NCBI GenBank assembly: GCA_003215545.1
Contig: QCKF01000006.1
Location: 1 to 57,450, forward strand
Direction: 5' to 3'
Source of the DNA: Prochlorococcus sp. AG-409-L14
GTDB lineage: Bacteria > Cyanobacteriota > Cyanobacteriia > PCC-6307 > Cyanobiaceae
DNA length: 57,450 nucleotides
Shown here: positions 18,117 to 26,996 of the stretch, piece after piece
Position numbering within the stretch: the stretch's first letter is position 1
Layout of the letters: each line of letters opens with the position of its first letter
Translations under genes and position numbers: made by a program
Notes under the pieces: model-generated
Told to the model about the DNA's origin: nothing
Databases searched by the model: none
Seen by the model: the letters and a program-made list of their open reading frames with translations, nothing else

Positions 18117-18956
18117 TCAGGATCCTCTATCAGTAAGTATTTCACATCCATCTGAATTAACTACAATAGTATGCTCCCATTGAGCAGAAAGGCTCCCATC
18201 TTGAGTAACCACTGTCCATCTATCTTTTAGTGTTCTACATGCTTTACTACCAGCATTTAAAATAGGCTCTACAGCTAAAGTCATACCTGCTCTTAATTTG
18301 ACATTAGGCAATTCACTTGTACGGAAATTAAATACAGATGGTTCTTCATGCAGGTTTCGACCTACTCCATGTCCTGTATAGTCTTCAACAACACTATAAT
18401 TATTTTTATTTACATGATCTTCAATAGCACCAGCTATATCTAGGAGTGAATTATTTGGTTTAATTTGAGAAAGGCCTGCCATTAATGCCTCTTGAGCAAT
18501 ACGACTTAAATTACGACCTTTTTCAGGAACATCTCCTACACAAATAGTGATACAACTATCCCCGTGATAACCATCAAAGTAAGCTCCTGTATCAACCTTA
18601 AGTAAGTCTCCATTCTTTATAACTCTCTTAGAACTTGGAATTCCATGAACAACTTCATTATTAATACTTGCGCAAATGCTTCCTGGAAATCCGTGATAAC
18701 CCTTAAAACTTGGAACGGCACCCATTTCTCTAATCCTTCGTTCTGCGAAATCATCTAGATCTCCAGTTGTTTGTCCTGGGTGAACCATCAAATTAATTTC
18801 CCTCAAAACAGTTGCAACAATATGACTAGCCTTTCTCATGATTTCTACTTCTCTGGCTGATTTAATTTCAATACCTCTTCGTTGCTGTATTCGTGGACCG
18901 GTAGTGACTGTGTTGGCTAACTTACTTGAAGCAATTAGATCCGCAAAGAGATTCAT
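18117..18956 (-). CDS. map: Methionine aminopeptidase, type I
   Basis: A 279-residue M24A peptidase that removes initiator methionine from nascent proteins. Metal ligands are visible in [16 protein letters not shown] (two Asp, about residues 120-135), [15 protein letters not shown] (His, about 194-208), LAVEPILN (Glu) and WEHTIVV (Glu, near 259). An N-terminal extension of about 30 residues ([17 protein letters not shown]) precedes the usual start [13 protein letters not shown] and lacks zinc-finger cysteines. Convergent with the SDR gene. Its upstream region is the long gene-free stretch before rplS. Confidence 0.95.
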   Translation of the reverse strand: MNLFADLIASSKLANTVTTGPRIQQRRGIEIKSAREVEIMRKASHIVATVLREINLMVHPGQTTGDLDDFAERRIREMGAVPSFKGYHGFPGSICASINNEVVHGIPSSKRVIKNGDLLKVDTGAYFDGYHGDSCITICVGDVPEKGRNLSRIAQEALMAGLSQIKPNNSLLDIAGAIEDHVNKNNYSVVEDYTGHGVGRNLHEEPSVFNFRTSELPNVKLRAGMTLAVEPILNAGSKACRTLKDRWTVVTQDGSLSAQWEHTIVVNSDGCEILTDRGS

Positions 18957-19421
18957 AATGCCTAGGAAAAGAAAAGTATTTAAGAGCTAGCATCAAAAGC
19001 TCTCTTTTAAAGAGAATAAACACACCTTGGGCAACTTCAAGCTATCAATATGATTGTAGATACTTAAAAATGTGATCTTGCACCATAAAACCACTAAAAT
19101 TTCGGTTTAACACTTCTAAAGGCGATCTCAGCCCTTCTAGGAGCAGTCTATTCTGGAGTCAGTTATTGAATACTAAACGCTAGTGAAGCTTTAAGGAATT
19201 AAGACCATTCTTTTAAATAGCTAAAAATCAAAGAGAATTCCTAAAGGCCAAGGCTGGGCCAGGATATATTCAAGATTTGCCCTTGGACTCCTTTCAGCCT
19301 AATAGCTGACTGAAGCTTAATAATCCAAACCCTTTCGCCCAGAAGAAATAATCGATAAATCTCCTGGCATTGATTAATGAGCAGTTAGAATCTAATTTTG
19401 CTGTGATTATTGGTAGCTGGA
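18957..19421. promoter_or_regulatory. Divergent gene-free region between map and rplS
   Basis: About 465 bases with no plausible gene. It must contain the map promoter on the minus strand and the rplS promoter and leader on the plus strand. Near the rplS side there are short complementary segments: CCAAGG (19248-19253) with CCTTGG (19281-19286), and TTTCAG with CTGAAG around 19299-19325. Ribosomal-protein leaders are often autoregulatory, so a structured leader is plausible but not shown. I see no known RNA family signature (no signal-recognition-particle, 6S, tmRNA or Yfr1 motif). Confidence 0.35.
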
Positions 19422-19919
19422 ATGGAAGAAGAGTCCAAAACACCCTCTATTAGTGAGGAAACAAATAGTCCAAAACCTGAGGCTCCAAAAGGCACTGAGG
19501 TTAATTCCGCAAGTGAGCCTAAAGCTGCTGCAGCAAAAAGTCCTGCCATAGCCACACAGAAAATTTCTGGTGCAGAACTAATTCGTGAATTCGAGGCTTC
19601 TCAGGAAAAAACAGATTTACCAGAAATCTATGTGGGAGATACCGTTCGAGTAGGAGTTCGAATTAGTGAAGGGAATAAAGAGCGAGTTCAGCCTTATGAA
19701 GGCGTGGTGATTTCAAAACGACATGGAGGTTTAAATGAAACCATTACTGTTAGACGAATTTTTCAAGGTATTGGGGTTGAGAGAGTATTCATGCTTCATA
19801 GCCCCCAAGTAGCTTCTATCAAGGTTGAACGTCGAGGTAAAGTAAGAAGAGCGAAGCTTTTCTATCTGCGGGACCGAGTGGGGAAAGCCACTCGAGTAAA
19901 GCAGCGCTTCGATCGTTGA
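19422..19919 (+). CDS. rplS: 50S ribosomal protein L19
   Basis: 165 residues from the ATG of [13 protein letters not shown]; a TTG four codons upstream is the alternative. The conserved L19 core begins near residue 50 ([13 protein letters not shown]) and includes [39 protein letters not shown] and [20 protein letters not shown] at the end. The first 45 residues form an acidic, Ala/Pro/Lys-rich extension absent from the roughly 115-residue enterobacterial protein; such tails occur in cyanobacterial L19. It heads a translation cluster: tRNA-Trp, PSHCP, tRNA-Asp and gltX follow on the same strand. Confidence 0.96.
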   Translation: MEEESKTPSISEETNSPKPEAPKGTEVNSASEPKAAAAKSPAIATQKISGAELIREFEASQEKTDLPEIYVGDTVRVGVRISEGNKERVQPYEGVVISKRHGGLNETITVRRIFQGIGVERVFMLHSPQVASIKVERRGKVRRAKLFYLRDRVGKATRVKQRFDR

Positions 19920-19984
19920 GGTTTCTGGGCCTCGTTCAAACCAAATATCATCGTTCTCGTCGATGGTCCAAGGGTATTTCCCAT

Positions 19985-20057
19985 GCGCCGTTAGTTCAGT
20001 TGGTAGAACGCAGGTCTCCAAAACCTGATGTCGGGGGTTCGAGTCCTCCACGGCGCG
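19985..20057 (+). tRNA. trnW: tRNA-Trp (CCA)
   Basis: A complete 73-base cloverleaf: acceptor stem GCGCCGT/ACGGCGC with discriminator G, D-arm GTTC..GAAC, anticodon stem CAGGT/ACCTG with loop CTCCAAA (anticodon CCA at 20018-20020), and T-arm GGGGG TTCGAGT CCTCC. CCA is not encoded. It sits 65 bases after rplS and 36 bases before the PSHCP start. Confidence 0.97.
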
Positions 20058-20093
20058 TCCGATGACCCTTATTGCAGTTTCCTAGTTTTAATA

Positions 20094-20282
20094 ATGGAGT
20101 TGGATCTTCAACCTGGTGATGTCGTGAAGGTACTCGAGTCCGCCGCTCTCGGTTGGGTCCGAGCACGAGTAATAAGAGTGAAATCTGGCGGACGAGTGGT
20201 CGTTCAAAGCGATCAAGGGCGTGAATTCACCGCTCGAGGAAATCAAGTACGGCTTATTGAACCCGCTGGATTTCGCCCATAA
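20094..20282 (+). CDS. Hyper-conserved picocyanobacterial protein PSHCP (62 aa)
   Basis: The ATG at 20094 gives exactly 62 residues, MELDLQPGDVVKVLESAALG ... ending IEPAGFRP. I recognise this as the Prochlorococcus/Synechococcus hyper-conserved protein, reported as identical in sequence across the clade and without homologues outside it. Published work, as I recall it, detected association with ribosomal protein L2, PsaD and a Ycf48-like protein and proposed a ribosome-linked role. The sequence is short, beta-rich in pattern (alternating VVKVLE, WVRARVIRVK, GRVVVQSD, VRLIEP), strongly basic in the middle and consistent with an SH3-like barrel. It lies between two tRNA genes within a translation cluster. 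A longer upstream frame running through the tRNA is not coding. Confidence 0.93.
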   Translation: MELDLQPGDVVKVLESAALGWVRARVIRVKSGGRVVVQSDQGREFTARGNQVRLIEPAGFRP

Positions 20283-20451
20283 TTAAAAATCAAAGAAGTT
20301 ATCTTGCTTTAGTCCAACTCAATGCAGATACAAATACTTACTAGTATTTGACGAATGGCCTGATGTAGGTTGATACTTCAAATCGTCGTAAAACGACTTT
20401 CGCCTCCCTTAACTTGGAATACATCTTCCGAGCGAGGCCCCTCCCCTTCCT

Positions 20452-20525
20452 GGGACCGTAGTTCAACTGGTTAGAGCACCGCCCTGTCACGGCGGAAGTT
20501 GCGGGTTCGAATCCCGTCGGTCCCG
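20452..20525 (+). tRNA. trnD: tRNA-Asp (GTC)
   Basis: A complete 74-base cloverleaf: acceptor stem GGGACCG/CGGTCCC with discriminator G, anticodon stem CCGCC/GGCGG with loop CTGTCAC (anticodon GTC at 20486-20488), and T-arm GCGGG TTCGAAT CCCGT. CCA is not encoded. It is 21 bases before the gltX start, so the two probably share a transcript that is processed. Confidence 0.97.
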
Positions 20526-20546
20526 TACCCCAAAGAGACAGAAACA

Positions 20547-21977
20547 TTGACTGTGAGAGTAAGGCTGGCTCCTAGCCCGACAGGAAAACTACATATAGGT
20601 ACAGCAAGAACTGCTCTCTTTAACTGGCTTTTTGCCTTTCACGAGAAAGGTCAATTCCTTCTTCGAATCGAAGACACAGACAAAGAAAGATCTAAAACTG
20701 AATTCACTACAAATATTCTGGAAGGTCTTGAATGGCTTGGAATCAATTGGACTGAATCACCAGTTTTACAAAGCTCTCAAATACAAAAACATAAAGATGC
20801 AATCCAACTCTTATTAGATAGAGGGCTTGCCTATCGCTGTTATGCGACTGAAGAAGAACTTGAAGAAATGAGGTCTCAACAAAAAGCAAAGGGTGAGGCA
20901 CCTCGTTACGACAACCGATACAGAGATCTAAGTGCTGAAGAACAATCCAAATTCCACCAGGAAGGGAAAACAGCAGTTGTACGTTTTCGCATAGATGATC
21001 TATCAGTAATTTCTTGGAATGATCTAATTCGAGGTCAAATAAATTGGCACGGTGAAGATCTAGGAGGTGACATGGTCATCGCGAGAAGGGCCCCAGCCGA
21101 CGAAATAGGAGACCCTTTATACAATCTAGCTGTTGTAGTTGATGACTCTTCGATGGAGATATCGCACGTTATTCGAGGCGAAGACCATATAGCAAATACA
21201 GCCAAACAAATTCTTTTATATAAAGCACTAGGCCTAAGCATTCCAATCTTTGCTCATACACCCTTAATACTTAACCAAGAAGGAAAAAAGCTTTCAAAAA
21301 GAGATGGTGTTACCTCTATAAGTGAGTTCAAAAGCATGGGATATACATCAGAAGCATTAGCAAATTATATGACCTTACTAGGATGGTCTGTTCCTGAAGG
21401 CATGGAAGAAAGGTTCACCATTCAAGAAGTAGGTTCAGTATTTGGTTTTGATCGTGTAAATAAAGCTGGTGCAAAATTTGACTGGGACAAATTGAATTGG
21501 CTTAATTCTCAAGTAATACATAACTTGCCTCCTCAATCATTATTAGAAAGGCTATTACCCCTTTGGGAGAAAAAAGGCTGGAAAATCTCTTCGAACGAAT
21601 GGGGACTAGACCTTGTCTCTTTAATTGGACCATCATTAACATTATTAAATGATGGTATCGATCAAGCATTTCCATTTTTTGAGACGCCGCCACTTCTAGA
21701 AGATGGTAAGAATCAATTGCAAAGTGAAAACTCATCTAAAGCACTTGAATCACTTTCAAAACAACTAGAGGTAAATCCTTGGGATGGGTACAATACAGAA
21801 TTTGCGAAGGACATCTTGAAAACAGCAGCAGAATCTATTGATATAAAGAAAGGAGTATTAATGAAAAGCCTAAGAGCTTCTCTTTTAGGTACTTTAAATG
21901 GACCTGATTTAATAACCAGCTGGGGACTACTTGCTCGAATCGGTAAGGATAGAGAAAGACTCCTTTCCAATATTTGA
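20547..21977 (+). CDS. gltX: Glutamate-tRNA ligase
   Basis: A 476-residue class I aminoacyl-tRNA synthetase charging tRNA-Glu, also the entry to tetrapyrrole synthesis in cyanobacteria. The HIGH-type motif is [17 protein letters not shown] (about residues 7-23), [12 protein letters not shown] follows, and the KMSKS-type motif is KKLSKRDGV (about 250-258). I placed the start at TTG 20547 ([10 protein letters not shown]); a frame reading back into tRNA-Asp is not coding. No zinc-binding insert is evident. The last 51 bases overlap the 3' end of the convergent antiporter gene. Confidence 0.96.
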   Translation: MTVRVRLAPSPTGKLHIGTARTALFNWLFAFHEKGQFLLRIEDTDKERSKTEFTTNILEGLEWLGINWTESPVLQSSQIQKHKDAIQLLLDRGLAYRCYATEEELEEMRSQQKAKGEAPRYDNRYRDLSAEEQSKFHQEGKTAVVRFRIDDLSVISWNDLIRGQINWHGEDLGGDMVIARRAPADEIGDPLYNLAVVVDDSSMEISHVIRGEDHIANTAKQILLYKALGLSIPIFAHTPLILNQEGKKLSKRDGVTSISEFKSMGYTSEALANYMTLLGWSVPEGMEERFTIQEVGSVFGFDRVNKAGAKFDWDKLNWLNSQVIHNLPPQSLLERLLPLWEKKGWKISSNEWGLDLVSLIGPSLTLLNDGIDQAFPFFETPPLLEDGKNQLQSENSSKALESLSKQLEVNPWDGYNTEFAKDILKTAAESIDIKKGVLMKSLRASLLGTLNGPDLITSWGLLARIGKDRERLLSNI

Positions 21978-23201
21978 GCTTTCATTTAACTCCTCTTTTT
22001 TAAGATTATCTTTTTCTAAAAGGCCTAGAAATTTAGCCAAAGGCTGTGCGGTTAAACCTTGAATTCCAACGGTCATTAAGATAGTGAGAAAAACGAGTCC
22101 TTGAAGACGACCAGCACCCAATACGCCTGCTTGCTCTAGTCGAATAGAAAATAATGAAGCTACAGCAGCTGTAACGATACCCCTAGGGGCAAGCCATCCA
22201 AGAAATAGCTTTTGTCTTATATCAAGAGGCAATCCAATAGTGGCAAGGCTAACAGCAACAGGGCGAACAATAATCATCAAAGAAAGAACACAAGACACTC
22301 CTCCCCATCCCAAAGGACTTAGTTCTCCCCAAGAAACATCTGCTGCAAGTAACGGGAAAAGCATTGTTATCGCTAATTGAGCAAGCTCTCTTATCAACGG
22401 ATCAAGTTGACTTGCTTGAGACGAAGGCCTCCTTCCAACAACAAACCCTGCAGCAACCGAGGCAGGAAGTCCAGACTCAGGCAATAGCCATTCACAAGAA
22501 CCATAAAGAAGAAAAAGTACTCCAATAGTTAGCTGCAATCGCAAGCCAAGTGATGAGCTTTTATCAACACGCTTCAAACCCTCTGAAAGAATCCACCCAC
22601 CAAAAACACCTATCAAAACTCCTCCTCCAAGTCTTGCAAACAAACCGAGTGCAAGCTCTCTTAATCCATGCAAATCTCCTACCAATAATTCCAAAAGCAG
22701 CAAGGCTAATACTGCTCCTATGGGCTCTAGAACAAGTCCCTCTGCCTCAAGTACGTCACCAAGTGGAGAGGCAAGCCTTATTTGTTGAACTAATGGAGTA
22801 ACAACAGTTGGACCAGTAGCCAAAACTATGGCGCTATAAACAGCAGCTACTGACCAACCCAAACCAGCCAACCAATGTGCAGCAATTAATCCAGCAGCAA
22901 GTGAAACGACAAGTCTTATTAAAGAGATTCTTAAAACAGTTGCCTTTATTGTGTCCCCTGGAAGACGTAAGTTCAATCCTCCATCAAAAAGGACAAGGCT
23001 TACCAATAAGCCAACTATCGTTTCCAACCCTTGTCCTAAGTCCAAGGGTTCAACTAAACCAAGTCCTGATCGACCTATCAAAAGCCCGGAAAGCAATAAA
23101 AGGACAACTCCTGGAAGGCCAGATAAAGCCGCCAAAAGTCTTGCCCCCGCTCCCGCGAAAACGGTGATACCCCAAAGCAGACCTAGCCGCTCAGGTGTCA
23201 T
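21927..23201 (-). CDS. Cation/proton antiporter, CPA family
   Basis: A 424-residue membrane protein with about twelve helices in the Na+/H+ exchanger domain. The helix with [19 protein letters not shown] (about residues 127-145) and the following [20 protein letters not shown] (about 150-169) take the place of the CPA1 TDP and ND motifs. I recall a branch of the family with TGPT and DPIGA, so this could be a regular variant with Asp to Glu. It probably exports Na+ or K+ against protons; ion and direction are unknown. Its 3' end overlaps gltX by 51 bases, and its start codon falls within a 9-bp inverted repeat. Confidence 0.85.
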   Translation of the reverse strand: MTPERLGLLWGITVFAGAGARLLAALSGLPGVVLLLLSGLLIGRSGLGLVEPLDLGQGLETIVGLLVSLVLFDGGLNLRLPGDTIKATVLRISLIRLVVSLAAGLIAAHWLAGLGWSVAAVYSAIVLATGPTVVTPLVQQIRLASPLGDVLEAEGLVLEPIGAVLALLLLELLVGDLHGLRELALGLFARLGGGVLIGVFGGWILSEGLKRVDKSSSLGLRLQLTIGVLFLLYGSCEWLLPESGLPASVAAGFVVGRRPSSQASQLDPLIRELAQLAITMLFPLLAADVSWGELSPLGWGGVSCVLSLMIIVRPVAVSLATIGLPLDIRQKLFLGWLAPRGIVTAAVASLFSIRLEQAGVLGAGRLQGLVFLTILMTVGIQGLTAQPLAKFLGLLEKDNLKKEELNESSNIGKESFSILTDSSK

Positions 23202-23250
23202 AGAAAAGCTTGATCAAAGTTGGCTGCCCTGATTGATCTTGTGACACCTG
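23192..23250 (-). promoter_or_regulatory. Possible start-occluding hairpin in antiporter leader
   Basis: CAGGTGTCA at 23192-23200 and TGACACCTG at 23242-23250 are perfectly complementary, with a nested pair GATCAA (23212-23217) and TTGATC (23233-23238). In the minus-strand messenger the outer stem would include the antiporter AUG and the next two codons. A 9-bp repeat at this distance can arise by chance, so this is tentative. Confidence 0.3.
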
Positions 23251-23456
23251 GTCCATAAGCAATGAGTATCCTTCAATCGCCCTAAATAACAATTTATCTA
23301 ATCCCCCTTAAATGAAGATGTAAAGCCTTCTCTTGTATAACTCAAAAAACGTTAAATGGTAATAAAAATTGTTTTTTAGAAGAGGAATTAAATAAAAACA
23401 GTTCCTAAATATGGAAAATTTAAGGGTTCAGAGTTTCCATAAGGAACCAAGAGCTC
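23202..23456. other. Intergenic region between antiporter and DUF1643 gene
   Basis: About 255 bases with only trivial open frames. It holds the antiporter leader described separately; I see no terminator for the DUF1643 gene and no RNA gene. Confidence 0.4.
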
Positions 23457-24020
23457 TTATGCAAAAACTGAATTTCGCCAAATAAAAGGTCTCAAGTCCT
23501 TCGAAGAAGAAGCATAAAGAGGATGCCGAGGATGCCCTGCTTTTGTAAATCCAATGACTAATGGACCCAACGCATACGGAAATTGCTGTTGTCTATAAAT
23601 AAAATACTTTTTCAAGAGTTGCATTACATGATAATCACGACTTCTCCAAGCACCTCTATCCCCCCACCCCAACCATAAATCGCAAGATGGGTCTGAACTC
23701 CAAGAACTTCCACTGAAAAGAATTTCATGATCATTCTTGAAACCTATAGGATCATCAACTTTCTTAAGTATTTGCGGAGACCTTCCAATCCTTGCAAATA
23801 AATTAATCACAACAAGTGACCCATAATTCCATGAAGTGGAAAACCCTATAAGCCTTCTCAAGGTTGCATCATTATTACAATTATCTGCCTTTGAAGGATT
23901 TAATCCTATAAAAATTATCGATCTCTTGTTATTGCTAATTTTCCTTCTAAGATTCCAACGATATAATCCACATTCACTAAATGAAGCAACAGAATCATAT
24001 AAAGGCACAAAATACCTCAA
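23457..24020 (-). CDS. DUF1643 domain protein
   Basis: A 187-residue protein with DUF1643 features: the phrase IIFIGLNPSKADNCNNDATLRR (about residues 36-57) and LVVINLFARIGRSPQ (about 70-84), followed by CDLWLGWGDRGAWRSRD and GFTKAGHPRHPLY near the C-terminus. The function of the family is unknown; occurrence is patchy among bacteria. The start would be TTG at 24020, because the frame is closed by TGA four codons further upstream; a GTG at the fourth codon is the alternative. It lies just downstream of hli on the same strand. Confidence 0.82.
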   Translation of the reverse strand: MRYFVPLYDSVASFSECGLYRWNLRRKISNNKRSIIFIGLNPSKADNCNNDATLRRLIGFSTSWNYGSLVVINLFARIGRSPQILKKVDDPIGFKNDHEILFSGSSWSSDPSCDLWLGWGDRGAWRSRDYHVMQLLKKYFIYRQQQFPYALGPLVIGFTKAGHPRHPLYASSSKDLRPFIWRNSVFA

Positions 24021-24085
24021 TCTGTTGTTTCACAATAAATACCATTTCCCCAAGAGAAAAGCCTACCAAATGATGCTGATAATGT

Positions 24086-24268
24086 TTAATTACTAAAAAA
24101 TAAATTAACCATAAGAAGGGCTGTCAAACTTATTGTTAGTCCAATCATTGCCATTCGACCATTCCAAATCTCTGCTTGAGGAGTAAATCCTCTTCTCCAA
24201 GAATTCAATTCACCTTTTGGAACAGGTTCTATAACCTGATTTGTATTCAGTTGAGATTGATTTGCCAT
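24086..24268 (-). CDS. hli: High-light-inducible protein (single-helix CAB-like)
   Basis: A 60-residue one-helix thylakoid protein. The helix carries AEIWNGRMAMIGLTISLTAL (about residues 32-51), the ExxNGRxAM chlorophyll-binding motif of HLIP/Scp proteins. These bind chlorophyll and carotenoid, protect photosystem II assembly and are induced by excess light or phage infection. The N-terminal 30 residues are polar. tsaD lies upstream on the same strand, about 28 bases away, so it may be read from the tsaD transcript or its own promoter inside tsaD. Confidence 0.95.
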   Translation of the reverse strand: MANQSQLNTNQVIEPVPKGELNSWRRGFTPQAEIWNGRMAMIGLTISLTALLMVNLFFSN

Positions 24269-24296
24269 AACTGAAACCTTAGTTTTTAAGGAACTC

Positions 24297-25391
24297 TCAA
24301 AAAGGGGGTGGGGTTTGATACAGCAACCCTGACTCCTCTAAAGGCCATCGAGGCGAAATGCCCAGCTCTAAAGAACTTTCCAACTTCTTGCATTCTAATC
24401 GCAATAATGCTGCTGCGCCTATCATTGCTGCATTGTCTGTACAAAAAGTCTTCGGAGCCAAATAAATCTCAATTTCTGATTTCAATGCCTGATCTTGCAT
24501 CATGCGCCTTAAACGTTTATTAGCTGCAACACCTCCAACCATTACTAAAGTTTTAAGACCTTGATCTATTGCACATTTCAAGCTTCTTTCAACTAGCACC
24601 TCTGCAACAATATTCTCGAAACTAGCAGCAAGATCTTTTACGGGAATTTCATCACCAGAAGCCTCAAATCTCTCGACAAGCCTAAGCATTGCGGTTTTCA
24701 AACCACTAAATGAAAAGTCATAAGGATAGAAACCACCTTCAGGATTTGATACCCGTCCCTTAGGCAATGAGAACCTATAAGGATCACCTGATATTCCACA
24801 TTGTTCTATAGCAGGGCCTCCCGGATAAGGAAGTCCTAACAAGCGCGCGACCTTGTCGAAAGCTTCTCCAGCGGCGTCATCATGACTACGGCCGACACGC
24901 TTATAAATGCCAGCTCCAAAAACTTGAATAAGTTCTGTATGTCCCCCACTAACTAATAGGACTAAATAGGGAGGGTTTGGATGCCTATCAGTATCAGAAA
25001 GAAACACAGATGCAAGATGGCCTTCAAGATGGTGGACACCCAAAAAAGGCTTCCCATACATTGCGGCAAGTGTCCTGGCAGTAATAGAACCAATCATTAG
25101 TGCTCCCGCCAAACCAGGAGCCACAGTTGCTGCTATTACATCTATATCCTCTATTTTTTTCCCAGAATTAGATAAAGCCTTCTCCAGCAAAAAAGGTAAA
25201 GCCTCTAAATGTTTTCGCGAAGCAATCTCAGGAACCACTCCTCCCCATTTTGAATGTTCTTTAATTTGAGAGGCTATTTCACTAGCTAAAACCTCTAGCT
25301 GCCTAGCATCCTGGCGAATAATTGCCACAGCCGACTCGTCACAACTTGTTTCGAGGGCCAGTACAGATTGTGTGTTGGTGCTGTATCTCAT
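24297..25391 (-). CDS. tsaD: tRNA N6-adenosine threonylcarbamoyltransferase
   Basis: A 364-residue TsaD/Gcp protein that transfers threonylcarbamoyl to A37 of ANN-decoding tRNAs. Signatures: [16 protein letters not shown] at the N-terminus, [14 protein letters not shown] (HxxxH metal site, about residues 118-131), [13 protein letters not shown] (about 146-158), [18 protein letters not shown] and [16 protein letters not shown] (about 277-292). Divergent from psaF with about 60 bases between start codons. Confidence 0.97.
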   Translation of the reverse strand: MRYSTNTQSVLALETSCDESAVAIIRQDARQLEVLASEIASQIKEHSKWGGVVPEIASRKHLEALPFLLEKALSNSGKKIEDIDVIAATVAPGLAGALMIGSITARTLAAMYGKPFLGVHHLEGHLASVFLSDTDRHPNPPYLVLLVSGGHTELIQVFGAGIYKRVGRSHDDAAGEAFDKVARLLGLPYPGGPAIEQCGISGDPYRFSLPKGRVSNPEGGFYPYDFSFSGLKTAMLRLVERFEASGDEIPVKDLAASFENIVAEVLVERSLKCAIDQGLKTLVMVGGVAANKRLRRMMQDQALKSEIEIYLAPKTFCTDNAAMIGAAALLRLECKKLESSLELGISPRWPLEESGLLYQTPPPF

Positions 25392-25450
25392 CTAACTTGA
25401 GGGTGTGACATCCTGCCCTGATGGGTCAGGCATTAAAAGGAATCGAACTA

Positions 25451-26029
25451 ATGCGCCGTCTTTTTTCCATTCTGCTATCTGTCTTCCTTGTAGTTGGCTT
25501 TGCACCATTAGCAAATGCAGAAGCAGGTCCTGCTTTAAATGATGACAGAGCTGACACATCATTTGTAGCCAACGGTCTAACTCCTTGTGCAGAAAATGCA
25601 CGTTTTCAAGAAAGAGCAAGTGCCGCTACTACAGATCAGGCTGTAGCAAGGTTTGATAGATACAGCAAAGCCTCCTGTGGAGATGATGGGCTACCTCATC
25701 TCATCATTGGACCAACCATTGAGCCATTTGGAGCTCTTTCCATGAGAGGTCATGAAGGAGATGTCCTAATACCAGCTCACATTTTTGTTTTCATAGCAGG
25801 AATCATTGGTTGGGCAGGAAGAGAATACTTAAAACTTGCACGCGCCTCTAAGAAGGATGCAGTTGACAAAGAACTATTTATTGACTCTGACTTGCTAAGA
25901 GATGCTTTAGTCAAAGGTGCTCAATGGCCTTTGATGGCTAACAAAGAAGGTCGCTCTGGCGAACTAAGAGAAAGCAATAAAAACATCACTTGTTCACCAG
26001 AATCTGATTACAGCAACGTGCCTTTCTAA
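25451..26029 (+). CDS. psaF: Photosystem I subunit III
   Basis: 192 residues from the ATG at 25451 (MRRLFSILLSVFLVVGFAP); an in-frame start ten codons upstream is less likely. Residues 1-23 are a cleavable export signal ending near ANA, and the mature protein has the PsaF features LTPCAENARFQER, RYSKASCGDDGLPHLI and a membrane helix IPAHIFVFIAGIIGWAGREYL (about 114-134). The two cysteines (CAEN and CGDD) form the lumenal disulphide. PsaF lies at the lumenal side of photosystem I near the plastocyanin/cytochrome c6 docking site. psaJ follows after 55 bases, the usual cyanobacterial psaFJ operon. Confidence 0.97.
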   Translation: MRRLFSILLSVFLVVGFAPLANAEAGPALNDDRADTSFVANGLTPCAENARFQERASAATTDQAVARFDRYSKASCGDDGLPHLIIGPTIEPFGALSMRGHEGDVLIPAHIFVFIAGIIGWAGREYLKLARASKKDAVDKELFIDSDLLRDALVKGAQWPLMANKEGRSGELRESNKNITCSPESDYSNVPF

Positions 26030-26084
26030 GCTAAAGGCCTTATAGCTTCAAATCTGTACTAAAACTAACCCCAACAAAACTCCA

Positions 26085-26216
26085 ATGTCATTTAAAGCCA
26101 ATCACAAACTATTCAGATCAGCCCCAGTAATTGGTGCTGGATGGATTGCTGTTACAGCAGGCATCTTGATTGAATGGAATCGTTTTTTTCCAGATCTACT
26201 TTTCCACCCTATGTAA
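26085..26216 (+). CDS. psaJ: Photosystem I subunit IX (43 aa)
   Basis: A 43-residue protein, [20 protein letters not shown] ... ending FPDLLFHPM. One hydrophobic helix ([20 protein letters not shown], about residues 13-32) and the C-terminal [12 protein letters not shown] are typical of PsaJ, which packs next to PsaF at the edge of photosystem I. It lies 55 bases after psaF and before a strong hairpin. Confidence 0.96.
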   Translation: MSFKANHKLFRSAPVIGAGWIAVTAGILIEWNRFFPDLLFHPM

Positions 26217-26263
26217 AAATAGGCTTAAAGAAAGGTAGGAATCAAAGCTTTTATCTATAACAA

Positions 26264-26323
26264 AATACCTAACAATAAATAAGCCTATCTCTAGGGAGAT
26301 AGGCTTATTTATTGTTAGGTATT
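26264..26323. terminator. Perfect 28-bp hairpin between psaJ and gmk
   Basis: Two arms of 28 bases (26264-26291 and 26296-26323) are perfectly complementary around the 4-base loop TAGG. The stem core is GCCTATCTC/GAGATAGGC with AT-rich flanks, so each strand ends in a T-rich stretch. It lies between the convergent psaJ and gmk genes and most likely terminates both transcripts and protects the psaFJ 3' end. Confidence 0.88.
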
Positions 26324-26347
26324 AGCTTCAGCAAAACCTTAAAACAG

Positions 26348-26932
26348 TTAATTGAAGTTACTCGACTTAGTAATACCAATCAACTCTTCTAACCGAGAAA
26401 CAGCATTAAAAACTTGATCATTAACCACCACAGCATCAAATTCATTCTTTGCTTGCAATTCTTCCTTGGCCCGTAAAAGTCTCCTTTCTATAGACTTTTC
26501 ACTATCTGTTCCTCTACCTCTAATCCTCCTCTCAAGCTCCTCAAAGCTTGGCGGAGCTAAAAATATTTGAAATGCCTCTGGAAATGTCTTACGGACCTGC
26601 CTAGCTCCCTCTAATTCAATCTCAAGCAAAACAAACTGGCCTTGAGAAAGATTTCTCTTAACTGGTTCCGAAGGTGTCCCATACAAATTTCCTGAAAATT
26701 CTGCCCATTCCAACAAACCATCCTCAGCAATTAATTTAGTGAACTTTTCCCTTGAAAGAAAAAAATAATCACTACCATCAGTTTCACCTTCTCTTGGCTG
26801 CCTAGTAGTAGCGGAAACAGAAAGCCAAATTTGCTTATTTCTTTTAAGAAGGTTCTTCACCACAACACCCTTACCTACTCCACTTGGTCCAGTGAGGACG
26901 GTTAGCCTTATAGGCAAAGAATAATCACCCAT
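26348..26932 (-). CDS. gmk: Guanylate kinase
   Basis: A 194-residue nucleoside monophosphate kinase converting GMP to GDP with ATP. The P-loop is [16 protein letters not shown] (about residues 14-29), followed by [21 protein letters not shown] (about 40-60), [13 protein letters not shown] (GMP site, about 75-87) and RLLRAKEEL near 148. Length is usual. Its promoter must lie in the 64 bases before rqcH, which diverges from it. Confidence 0.96.
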   Translation of the reverse strand: MGDYSLPIRLTVLTGPSGVGKGVVVKNLLKRNKQIWLSVSATTRQPREGETDGSDYFFLSREKFTKLIAEDGLLEWAEFSGNLYGTPSEPVKRNLSQGQFVLLEIELEGARQVRKTFPEAFQIFLAPPSFEELERRIRGRGTDSEKSIERRLLRAKEELQAKNEFDAVVVNDQVFNAVSRLEELIGITKSSNFN

Positions 26933-26996
26933 CTTTCAATTGACCCCAATAGTTAATGACGAAAACATGGACATAACAATTAATCGAATTCCATAA

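Noticed and set aside
20341-20547. A minus-strand frame running through tRNA-Asp
   Set aside because: It runs across a tRNA gene and has no independent support.
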